A stretch of 5,598 nucleotides of DNA. Source: an uncultured Clostridia bacterium. Its GTDB lineage: Bacteria; Bacillota; Clostridia; TANB77; CAG-508. The DNA lies in contig CANRGM010000062.1 of the NCBI GenBank assembly GCA_947630155.1, forward strand, positions 1 through 5,598, in the 5' to 3' direction. Below, in pieces: positions 1 to 5,552 of this stretch (the stretch's first letter is position 1; each line of letters opens with the position of its first letter). The notes below the pieces were generated by a model, which had not been told where the DNA came from, searched no databases, and worked only from the letters and a program-made list of their open reading frames with translations. The translations under genes and the position numbers were made by a program.

Positions 1-129
1 AAAATTCAATAATACAATTTAGTAATATTTGCATAAGGACGTGCATATAATAAGATATAGAGCTTAATTAGAAGCATAATATAGATAATATAAAAACGCA
101 GACACACATTATGTAAATTTCAACAAAAT

Positions 130-158
130 TTGACATTTAATTACAAAAATGATATAAT
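130..158 (+). promoter_or_regulatory. Sigma-A promoter of the G5/3D protein gene
   Basis: A perfect -35 box TTGACA (130-135) and a perfect -10 box TATAAT (153-158) are separated by 17 bp. A TG dinucleotide one base before the -10 (150-151) makes it an extended -10 promoter. Transcription should begin near 165, leaving a leader of only about 30 nt, too short for a riboswitch. The match suggests strong, largely constitutive vegetative expression, which is an inference from consensus quality alone. Confidence 0.85.
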
Positions 159-174
159 TACAATTGTCTTAGTT

Positions 175-183
175 AAAGGAGGG
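175..183 (+). promoter_or_regulatory. Ribosome binding site of the G5/3D protein gene
   Basis: AAAGGAGGG lies 11 bases before the ATG at 195. It is strongly complementary to the 16S rRNA 3' end and supports 195 as the start. Confidence 0.8.
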
Positions 184-194
184 ACAAATATCTT

Positions 195-1244
195 ATGAAG
201 AAAGATGATAAGGCTTCGATATCCTTGAAAAAGGTTATATCCGTAAGTATAATACTATTACTTTTTATGAGTATAAGTGTTATGGCCGTAAATTCGAAAG
301 TAAAAACTGTTAGAATAATCCTTTCAAATGGATATGAAATGGATGTTCTAACTACAAAAGAGAAAGTTTCAGATATACTAGACGAAAATCATATTATATT
401 ATTACCTGACGAAAATGTAATACCAGATAAAAACGGTAGTATATCAGATAATAACACAATAAGAATAACAAATGATAGTAATTTAGAAATCAAAACAGCC
501 GAAGTTCTACAAACATCAAGTGATATTACTGTAGAATCATTACTAGAAGAAAACTATGGTAATGTTGTTGAAAAATTAGTTGTAGAGCAAAACACCATTC
601 CATTTGAAACTGTAACAAATGATGTTTCAACAGGAACTGGAGCTAAAAAGGAAGTTGTTAAACAAAAAGGTGTAGATGGTGTAAGTGAAACCACATATAA
701 AGTAAAATATCAAGATGACGTAGAAATTTCAAGATCAGAGTATTCTACACAAATAATAAAAGAGCCGGTTAGTAAAGTAGTTGAAATTAAAGATGTAGAA
801 GTAGCATCTAGATCAACAGTTAATAGAGCAAACGCTAATGCAGAACAAATTGCAACTGCTGCAAACGCAGTACAAAATGCTACTAATAATGGAAACTCAT
901 TGGCAGCAAAAGTTGAAGGAAAAACACCTTCAGTAGTAACATTGAATGCATCAGCATATACGGCTTCAACTTGTGGTAAATCACCAAATTCAAGTGGTTA
1001 TGGGATAACATCATCAGGAGCACGTGCATCAGCATGGTGTACATTAGCAGCAGGAAAAGGATATCCAGTAGGAACTATAATGTATATACCATATTTTGCA
1101 AATAAACCAAATGGAGGTTGGTTTGTTGTTCAAGATAGAGGTGGAGCAATATCAAATAACAAAGTAGATATTTATATGAATACTTATAATGAATGTATAA
1201 ATTTCGGTAGAAGAAATCTTGAATGTTATGTATATGTACCATAG
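195..1244 (+). CDS. DUF348 / G5 / 3D domain cell-wall protein (YabE-like)
   Basis: This 349-residue envelope protein probably acts on or binds peptidoglycan. A basic N-terminus and a hydrophobic segment at residues 14-32 form a signal anchor or signal peptide, with a possible cleavage site after VMA (29-31). Residues 36-92 look like a DUF348 (YabE N-terminal) domain, 130-200 like a G5 domain, and 205-245 are an Ala/Asn-rich linker. Residues 250-349 form a 3D domain, with ASAYTAS (252-258), YPVGT (290-294), DRGGAIS (314-320) and KVDIYM (323-328). 3D domains have the MltA-like double-psi barrel and occur in Rpf/Sps-type cell-wall lytic proteins, so a muralytic role is likely but inferred. The first of the three family aspartates is absent: the aligned position is Ala286, while Asp314 and Asp325 are kept. 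Four cysteines (260, 282, 334, 344) lie in the 3D domain. The start is fixed by a strong ribosome binding site. The gene has its own promoter and appears monocistronic. Confidence 0.88.
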   Translation: MKKDDKASISLKKVISVSIILLLFMSISVMAVNSKVKTVRIILSNGYEMDVLTTKEKVSDILDENHIILLPDENVIPDKNGSISDNNTIRITNDSNLEIKTAEVLQTSSDITVESLLEENYGNVVEKLVVEQNTIPFETVTNDVSTGTGAKKEVVKQKGVDGVSETTYKVKYQDDVEISRSEYSTQIIKEPVSKVVEIKDVEVASRSTVNRANANAEQIATAANAVQNATNNGNSLAAKVEGKTPSVVTLNASAYTASTCGKSPNSSGYGITSSGARASAWCTLAAGKGYPVGTIMYIPYFANKPNGGWFVVQDRGGAISNNKVDIYMNTYNECINFGRRNLECYVYVP

Positions 1245-1246
1245 TA

Positions 1247-1303
1247 AAATTGTGGACGCGTTCTAGTTGTGTTTTACAACCATGCACAACTGGGGACGCG
1301 TTT
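1247..1303 (+). repeat. Stem-loop-forming dispersed repeat, copy 1 (degenerate)
   Basis: This intergenic element shares its layout with the one at 4308-4376: a GGACGCG-type unit, an AGTTGTG arm, a short T-rich spacer, then GCACAACTGGGGACGCG (1284-1300). AGTTGTG (1265-1271) and CACAACT (1285-1291) are perfectly complementary, and wobble pairs extend the stem. A smaller hairpin, GTTGT/ACAAC (1266-1280), is an alternative. A further degenerate piece in inverted orientation seems to lie at 1327-1347 (GGGATGC then TGCACAA). No T-run follows, so this is not a standard terminator, although its position just after a stop codon would suit 3'-end formation. It resembles REP or MITE-like intergenic repeats, but no transposase is present. 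Confidence 0.6.
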
Positions 1304-1380
1304 CTATTGTAAACAATTGCCCAATGCGGGATGCATAATTTGCACAAACTGAAAAATTACAAACAAAAAGCAAAAAACTA

Positions 1381-1409
1381 TTGCTAAATAATCAAAATCA
1401 TTATATAAT
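1381..1409 (+). promoter_or_regulatory. Promoter of the SRP RNA gene
   Basis: The -35 TTGCTA (1381-1386) and perfect -10 TATAAT (1404-1409) have 17-bp spacing. The predicted start near 1416 lies about 13 nt before the base of the SRP RNA stem, so either the transcript is trimmed at its 5' end or the RNA keeps a short unpaired tail. Read-through could also feed dnaX downstream. Confidence 0.75.
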
Positions 1410-1428
1410 ACAAATAGTATGAGAATAA

Positions 1429-1548
1429 ATCTAACCTTTGTATGGAGGATATTTTTCAATAAAAAGCTATGAACCTTGTCAGGTCCGGAAGGAAGCAGCA
1501 ATAAGTAGTAAATTTTATGTGAAAAATTCTTCCATAGAAAGGTTAGAT
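1429..1548 (+). ncRNA. ffs: Signal recognition particle RNA, small bacterial type (4.5S-like)
   Basis: This is the RNA scaffold of the signal recognition particle. It binds Ffh and FtsY to target membrane and secreted proteins co-translationally. The diagnostic domain IV is intact: GTCAGGTCC (1478-1486), the GGAA tetraloop (1487-1490) and GGAAGCAGC (1491-1499). The ends close into one long hairpin. TCTAACCTTT (1430-1439) pairs with AAAGGTTAGA (1538-1547), TATGGA (1441-1446) with TCCATA (1531-1536), TTTTTC (1452-1457) with GAAAAA (1521-1526), and ATAAAA (1459-1464) with TTTTAT (1513-1518). The length is about 120 nt. No Alu domain can be seen upstream; the -10 box sits only 20 nt before the helix. 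In Bacillus subtilis the SRP RNA gene (scr) is likewise just upstream of dnaX, but there it is the large form. Ends are set by pairing and may be off by several bases. Confidence 0.93.
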
Positions 1549-1553
1549 AAAAG

Positions 1554-1578
1554 AAAAATAACTCGTACTATTTTTTTT
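1554..1578 (+). terminator. Weak candidate terminator after the SRP RNA
   Basis: AAAAATA (1554-1560) can pair with TATTTTT (1569-1575) across an 8-nt loop, and a run of eight T (1571-1578) is present. The stem contains only A-T pairs, so on its own it should terminate poorly. The stable SRP helix just upstream could help. Partial read-through into dnaX is likely. Confidence 0.35.
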
Positions 1579-1607
1579 GAAAACAAACCAGCATAAAATG
1601 TAGGAAT

Positions 1608-1614
1608 GGGGGGA
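1608..1614 (+). promoter_or_regulatory. Ribosome binding site that favours the TTG start of dnaX
   Basis: GGGGGGA ends 6 bases before TTG at 1621, a normal Shine-Dalgarno spacing. The in-frame ATG at 1606 has only AGGA directly against it and its G is the first base of this G-run, so it is a poor start. Another ATG at 1614 is out of frame and stops after nine codons. Confidence 0.6.
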
Positions 1615-1620
1615 TGTTTT

Positions 1621-3294
1621 TTGTCATATACAGCGTTATATAGAAAATTTAGACCAACAAAATTCAGTGAAATAGTAGGACAAGAACACATAACTAGAAC
1701 TCTAAAAAATCAAATTATTGCAAACAGAGTAGGCCATGCATATTTATTAACTGGAGGACGTGGAACAGGAAAAACCTCTGCAGCCAAAATACTTGCAAGA
1801 GCTATAAATTGTCTAAATCCTAAAGATGGAGAGCCATGTAATGAGTGTGAAATCTGTAAGGCAGCACTTCAAGGTTCACTAACAGACATAGTAGAAATGG
1901 ATGCGGCTTCTAATAACAGTGTTGAAGATATCAGATCTATTAGAGAAGAAGTAAACTTTTTACCCACAGTGGCCAAATATAGGGTATATATTATAGACGA
2001 GGTTCACATGCTATCAGTTGGTGCATTTAATGCATTATTAAAAACATTAGAAGAACCACCAGCTCATGTTAAATTCATTTTAGCAACAACAGAACCTCAA
2101 AAATTACCAGCTACTATTTTGTCAAGGTGCCAAAGATTTGACTATAAAAAAATTCCACCAGAAGATATAAAGTCTAGACTAGAATTCATATGTAAAGAAT
2201 CAAATATTAGTATTACTGATGAAGCACTAAAAACAATCTCAATTCTTGCTGAAGGTGCAATGAGAGATGGTTTAAGCATTTTGGAAAGATGTGTTCAAGA
2301 AGGCGAAGACATAATTGATGATGACAAGGTTAAAGAACTAGTTGGAATTCCTAAGGTAGAATATATTAATAAAATAATAAATTCTGTAATAGATTGTAAT
2401 GTTGACGAAACATTAAAAAACATAGATACAGTAATTTCTGATGGAAAAGATTTAAATAATTTAATATGGGAAATTATTAAATATGTAAAAGATATTTTAG
2501 TATATAAATCAAGCGGAAACTTGAGTTTATATAATGAAAATGAACTAGAAAAAATAAAAGAACTATCTGAAAAAGTTACAAAAGAAAGATTATTAAATAT
2601 CATTTATAGCTTATCAGAACTTGCAAATGATTTGAAAATGACCACTCAAAAAACCATAATGTTGGAAGTAGGAATTATGAAATTATGCATTTTGCAAGAA
2701 TCAGTAGTAAATAATTCTACAAATACATCAAATTATACACCAGATAATAGTGCTGAGCAAAATTATTCATCAAAGATTAATACAGAATTAGAAAATAGAA
2801 TAAAACAATTAGAATCAAAAATAAATAAAATGTCAAACCTAGTTATCCACAATTCTGCAACAAATGTGGATAACTCATCAGAAAAAATGCAAAACACAAG
2901 AAAAACAAGTACAAAATCTGTACAAAAAGGTCCAACTAACATAGTAACAAATGTTGCTATAAATGGAAAAAAATTTGAAGGTTGGGGCAAATTGGTTAGC
3001 AATCTAAAAGAAAGTGGTAAAATAATGTTATACACCAACCTAGTAAATACAACAGCAACAGAGATAAATGATATGACAGTTGGAATTGTGTTCCCAAATG
3101 GTATAACACCCTTTGGAAGAAGTATTTTAGATAAGCCAGAAAGTACAAACGAATTAACTAAGCTTATCTCATTAGAGTATGGAAAGCCTATGCAAGTAAG
3201 ATATGTGGATGCAAAAAATCCAGAGCAGGCCAAAGATATAGTTGGCGAAATTACAAAGGAAATAGATATACCAATTAATATTATTGATGAATAA
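1621..3294 (+). CDS. dnaX: DNA polymerase III subunit gamma/tau
   Basis: DnaX is the AAA+ motor of the clamp loader. With delta and delta' it loads the beta clamp, and as tau it ties the loader to the polymerase and the DnaB-type helicase. Numbered from TTG 1621 (557 residues, close to B. subtilis DnaX), the motifs are: MSYTALYRKFRP at the N-terminus; Walker A GGRGTGKT (45-52); a four-cysteine zinc site (Cys64, 73, 76, 79); Walker B IIDE (124-127); sensor 1 ATT (155-157); the SRC arginine-finger motif (168-170); and sensor 2 AMRD (213-216). The helical collar domain follows. Residues of about 388-406 are charged and coiled-coil-like, about 407-440 form a polar Asn/Ser/Thr-rich linker, and about 445-557 are the tau-specific C-terminal domain. 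TTG was chosen because family members begin MSYxALYRxFRP and the G-run before it is well spaced; the alternative ATG at 1606 would add five residues. It sits between ffs and ybaB. The linker DNA carries two perfect DnaA boxes. Confidence 0.96.
   Translation: MSYTALYRKFRPTKFSEIVGQEHITRTLKNQIIANRVGHAYLLTGGRGTGKTSAAKILARAINCLNPKDGEPCNECEICKAALQGSLTDIVEMDAASNNSVEDIRSIREEVNFLPTVAKYRVYIIDEVHMLSVGAFNALLKTLEEPPAHVKFILATTEPQKLPATILSRCQRFDYKKIPPEDIKSRLEFICKESNISITDEALKTISILAEGAMRDGLSILERCVQEGEDIIDDDKVKELVGIPKVEYINKIINSVIDCNVDETLKNIDTVISDGKDLNNLIWEIIKYVKDILVYKSSGNLSLYNENELEKIKELSEKVTKERLLNIIYSLSELANDLKMTTQKTIMLEVGIMKLCILQESVVNNSTNTSNYTPDNSAEQNYSSKINTELENRIKQLESKINKMSNLVIHNSATNVDNSSEKMQNTRKTSTKSVQKGPTNIVTNVAINGKKFEGWGKLVSNLKESGKIMLYTNLVNTTATEINDMTVGIVFPNGITPFGRSILDKPESTNELTKLISLEYGKPMQVRYVDAKNPEQAKDIVGEITKEIDIPINIIDE
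2841..2875. promoter_or_regulatory. Inverted pair of perfect DnaA boxes inside dnaX
   Basis: TTATCCACA (2843-2851) and its reverse complement TGTGGATAA (2865-2873) are exact matches to the DnaA-box consensus TTATNCACA in its strongest form. Both are embedded in a perfect 11-bp inverted repeat, AGTTATCCACA / TGTGGATAACT, with a 13-nt gap. Near-matches TTATACACC lie at 2733-2741 and 3028-3036. The pair encodes residues 407-419 of DnaX, in the poorly conserved linker. Binding by DnaA is inferred. The same arms could instead form an mRNA hairpin. Confidence 0.5.
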
Positions 3295-3333
3295 AAATAT
3301 TTAATTAATTAGTTAATAATCAAAATTATAAAT

Positions 3334-3340
3334 AAGGAGG
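3334..3340 (+). promoter_or_regulatory. Ribosome binding site of ybaB
   Basis: A perfect AAGGAGG lies 9 bases before the ATG at 3350 and is the strongest ribosome binding site in the dnaX-recR block. YbaB is a small abundant DNA-binding protein, so efficient translation makes sense. Confidence 0.85.
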
Positions 3341-3349
3341 AATTTAAAA

Positions 3350-3691
3350 ATGTCAAAAAGAGGAGGATTCCCAGGAATGGGAGGTTTTGGTGGAATGAAC
3401 ATCAATCAATTAATGAAAGAAGCAAAGAAAATGCAAGCCGATATGGAAAAATCACAAGAGGAATTAGTTGCAAAAGAATTTGATGCATCTGCAGGTGGTG
3501 GTGCAATAGAAGTAAAAGTTTCAGGAGATAAATTAATAAAAGAAATTAAGATAAAACCAGAAGTTGTAGATCCAGATGATGTAGAAATGTTGCAAGATTT
3601 AATTTTAACATGTGTTAATGAAGCCTTGAAAAAGGTAGATTCTGCACAAGCCGCATCATTAGGAAAATACAATATTCCTGGATTGATGTAG
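3350..3691 (+). CDS. ybaB: YbaB/EbfC family nucleoid-associated protein
   Basis: This 113-residue protein belongs to the YbaB/EbfC family (YaaK in B. subtilis), dimeric DNA-binding proteins of the nucleoid. Residues 1-16 are Gly/Met-rich (GGFPGMGGFGGM), as in many Gram-positive members. Residues 17-45 form the charged N-terminal helix (NINQLMKEAKKMQADMEKSQ). A central beta part with GGGAIEVKVSGD follows, then a C-terminal helix ending in the typical Gly-x-Pro-Gly-Leu tail (PGLM). The protein has no enzymatic motif. It lies 55 bp after dnaX and 12 bp before recR, which suggests one transcript. The family is almost always linked to dnaX and recR, and a role in DNA repair with RecR has been proposed; that link is contextual here. 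Confidence 0.93.
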   Translation: MSKRGGFPGMGGFGGMNINQLMKEAKKMQADMEKSQEELVAKEFDASAGGGAIEVKVSGDKLIKEIKIKPEVVDPDDVEMLQDLILTCVNEALKKVDSAQAASLGKYNIPGLM

Positions 3692-3703
3692 GGAGAGAAA
3701 ATT

Positions 3704-4303
3704 ATGGGATATTATTCACCATCTATTGAAAAACTAATTGAAGCTTTCGAAAAACTACCAAGTATTGGAAACAAAACTGCAGCAAGACTAGCATTTCACA
3801 TTTTAAATGCTAGTGAAGCAGAAACAAATGAATTCATATCAGCAATAACTAATGCTAAGAAAAACCTAAAATACTGTTCAAATTGCTATAATATTACAGA
3901 TACAGACCCATGTCCAATATGTTCAAATAGTGGAAGAAATCAAGAAATAATATGTGTTGTGGAGGATGTAAAAGATGTGGTAGCAATGGAAAGAACCCAT
4001 GAATTTAAAGGAGTTTACCACGTTCTACATGGAGTAGTTTCTCCAATGAATGGAATAGGGCCAGATGACATTAAAATAAAAGAACTATTAGCCAGACTTA
4101 TGGATGGAAAGGTTAAAGAAATAATTTTAGCTACAAACCCTAGGGTTGAAGGTGAAGCAACTGCAATGTATTTGTCTAAGTTAATAAAACCGCTAGGAAT
4201 AAAAGTTACTAGAATTGCGCATGGAATTCCTGTTGGTGGGGATTTGGAATATACTGATGAGGTAACTTTAAGTAAGGCTTTAGAGGGTAGAAGAGAAATA
4301 TAG
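3704..4303 (+). CDS. recR: Recombination mediator protein RecR
   Basis: RecR acts with RecO and RecF to load RecA on gapped, SSB-coated DNA during recombinational repair. The 199-residue length is typical. The helix-hairpin-helix region is at residues 11-34 (LPSIGNKTAARLAF). A four-cysteine zinc finger has Cys58, 61, 70 and 73. The Toprim domain starts at ICVVED (83-88), with Glu87 as the conserved acidic residue. ATNPRVEGEATA (143-154) and the family signature HGIPVGGDLEY (173-183) follow. The ATG at 3704 is preceded by GGGAGAG (3691-3697), which overlaps the last base of the ybaB stop codon, so translation of the two genes is probably coupled. It is the last gene of the block; the next gene is convergent. 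Confidence 0.96.
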   Translation: MGYYSPSIEKLIEAFEKLPSIGNKTAARLAFHILNASEAETNEFISAITNAKKNLKYCSNCYNITDTDPCPICSNSGRNQEIICVVEDVKDVVAMERTHEFKGVYHVLHGVVSPMNGIGPDDIKIKELLARLMDGKVKEIILATNPRVEGEATAMYLSKLIKPLGIKVTRIAHGIPVGGDLEYTDEVTLSKALEGRREI

Positions 4304-4307
4304 TTTT

Positions 4308-4376
4308 GTGCACAATTGGGAACGCATCCCAGTTGTGCATTTTGCATTTTGCACTTCGCACAGCTGGGGACAGGTG
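4308..4376 (+). repeat. Stem-loop-forming dispersed repeat, copy 2
   Basis: TGCACAATTGGGA (4309-4321) and TCCCAGTTGTGCA (4327-4339) form a 13-bp stem with one G-T wobble and loop ACGCA. A 7-bp direct repeat (TGCATTT at 4336 and 4343, then TGCAC) follows, then GCACAGCTGGGGACAGG (4358-4374). The order and orientation match the element at 1247-1303. The 17-base core GCACAaCTGGGGACGCG is seen at 1284-1300, at 4310-4326, at 4358-4374, and inverted at 4322-4338. It is similar in style to REP-type palindromes, but this is a pattern judgement without a database search. Confidence 0.7.
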
Positions 4377-4384
4377 ATTTTTTT
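4359..4384 (+). terminator. recR: Probable intrinsic terminator after recR
   Basis: CAC (4359-4361) pairs with GTG (4374-4376) and CTG (4364-4366) with CAG (4371-4373), around loop GGGA with a 2-nt bulge. Seven T follow (4378-4384). The stem is short, but the 13-bp hairpin at 4309-4339 just upstream may assist. It would end the ffs-dnaX-ybaB-recR transcript before the convergent gene. No good T-run is seen for the opposite strand. Confidence 0.5.
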
Positions 4385-4415
4385 CTACGAGTGAGTTAGG
4401 TTACAACATAGCAAA

Positions 4416-5552
4416 CTACTGTAATTTCCCTAAAATAGTTTGACAAATATCCATTGTAGAATTAGGCTTTGCAATTAATTTGCAATTTTTTTTCATTTCT
4501 TCAAGTTTTTCCTCATCATCCAAAATATTATTGATAACCGCATCTATATTATCATCTTTTTTTATCCACACAGCAACTCCAGAATTTTCAAGGAATTCCG
4601 CATTTTCTTCCTCTTGTCCAGGAATTGGATTAGTTATAATTATAGGCAAATTTGAAACAAGACTTTCTGATGAAGTTAATCCACCAGGTTTAGTTACCAC
4701 TAATGAAGATATATGCATCAAATCAGGAACATCTTTAGTATATTTCAATATATGCAAATCTTCATTGCCCAATTTATCATACAATTTCAAAAATTCATCA
4801 TTCATTTGTTTATTTCTACCAGAAATAGCTACAATTTGATATTTATCAAGATGATTAGCAAGACTCTGTAGAACCTGAACAGTCCTTTTCTGACCTAATC
4901 CAAATTCTCCACCACCAAAAAATAAAATTATTTTTTTATCTTTTTTCAAGCTATAAGTTTTATATGTTTCATCATCATAAAACGGATATGAGAAAGTGTT
5001 TGCTAAAGGTATTCCGGTTGCAAATACTTTTTCAGCTGGAATGTCATAAGAATTTATAAGATTATCTCTCATCTTATCATTAGAAACAAAGAAATAATCA
5101 CAATAATCTTTACCAACTAACCATTGTTCATGTGGAGTAAAGTCAGTTAATATTGTGGCAAGTTTACAATTTATGTTTTTAGTAGCTTTTAAATAGCTAG
5201 TCATTTGAGTTCCAAATGGATGAGTAGATATTACAATATCTGGCAAAAATTCCTTGAATAATCTATATAACTTTTTTGACATTATAGTATTTAATTTACT
5301 ACTTATACGCGAAAGTTTTCCACCCTTTGAATTATAATAAATTTTCTTCCACAATTTTGGAGCCTTTTTAGCCATTTTTTTATATGATGCTGTTGTTACA
5401 TCACTTATAATTGGACTTACATATTCAACACAGTCTACAGATTTTACTTGTGTATTATAAAAATAATGATTTTCAATATAAGATTCAATTGAATTAGCTG
5501 CTGAAAGATGTCCACCACCATATTTGGCATATAAAATTAATATCCTTTTCAT
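4416..5552 (-). CDS. MGDG synthase-type glycosyltransferase (UgtP/YpfP-like diacylglycerol glycosyltransferase)
   Basis: This GT28-family enzyme probably transfers a sugar from a UDP-sugar to diacylglycerol at the inner face of the membrane. The products would be glycolipids for the membrane or as anchors for lipoteichoic-acid-like polymers. From ATG 5552 it has 378 residues, close to B. subtilis UgtP. The N-terminal acceptor domain starts with MKRILILYAKYGGGH, whose Gly-rich loop GGGH is at 12-15, and contains STHPFGTQ (109-116) and TDFTPHEQW (136-144), as in MGDG synthases. The C-terminal UDP-sugar domain has FFGGGEFGLG (211-220), VVTKPGGLTSSES (285-297) and PIPGQEEENAEF (309-320). No transmembrane segment is seen, so it is likely a peripheral membrane protein. 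The ATG at 5552 is preferred over GTG at 5561 because GAG of AAGAGTGAT lies 8 bases before it and the GTG falls inside that site. The sugar donor, and whether it is processive, cannot be read from sequence. It is convergent with recR and functionally unrelated to that block. Confidence 0.88.
   Translation of the reverse strand: MKRILILYAKYGGGHLSAANSIESYIENHYFYNTQVKSVDCVEYVSPIISDVTTASYKKMAKKAPKLWKKIYYNSKGGKLSRISSKLNTIMSKKLYRLFKEFLPDIVISTHPFGTQMTSYLKATKNINCKLATILTDFTPHEQWLVGKDYCDYFFVSNDKMRDNLINSYDIPAEKVFATGIPLANTFSYPFYDDETYKTYSLKKDKKIILFFGGGEFGLGQKRTVQVLQSLANHLDKYQIVAISGRNKQMNDEFLKLYDKLGNEDLHILKYTKDVPDLMHISSLVVTKPGGLTSSESLVSNLPIIITNPIPGQEEENAEFLENSGVAVWIKKDDNIDAVINNILDDEEKLEEMKKNCKLIAKPNSTMDICQTILGKLQ

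Noticed and set aside
1..129. Riboswitch or gene fragment upstream of the G5/3D gene
   Set aside because: The promoter at 130-158 leaves only a 30-nt leader, so the upstream DNA is not in that transcript. All three plus frames stop within 50 bases. TATAAT at 46-51 lacks a -35 at proper spacing. I see only AT-rich spacer, perhaps the 3' flank of an unseen gene.
1247..1350. CRISPR array or tRNA in the repeat-rich intergenic DNA
   Set aside because: The repeat units are degenerate, unevenly spaced and partly inverted, without uniform spacers. No cloverleaf or CCA-type end can be drawn.
1075..1501. Two minus-strand open frames covering the end of the 3D gene, the repeat and the SRP RNA
   Set aside because: They overlap the 3D coding sequence and the structured SRP RNA, and their products are not protein-like.
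2815..2945. Programmed -1 frameshift in dnaX to make a short gamma form, using A-rich runs near the 2841-2875 hairpin
   Set aside because: No A AAA AAG-type heptamer is in the correct frame before the hairpin. The runs at 2818 and at CAAAAAG (about 2926) are not in a slippery register. Bacillus-type DnaX does not need a frameshift product.
2763..3233. Open frame of 156 codons on the minus strand within dnaX
   Set aside because: It lies wholly opposite a well-supported gene, has no family-like motif, and shows the hydrophobic, Phe/Ser-rich composition of an antisense shadow of AT-rich coding DNA.
4480..4839. Plus-strand open frame opposite the glycosyltransferase
   Set aside because: It mirrors the conserved C-terminal UDP-sugar domain coded on the minus strand, and its Ser/Phe-rich product looks like a shadow.
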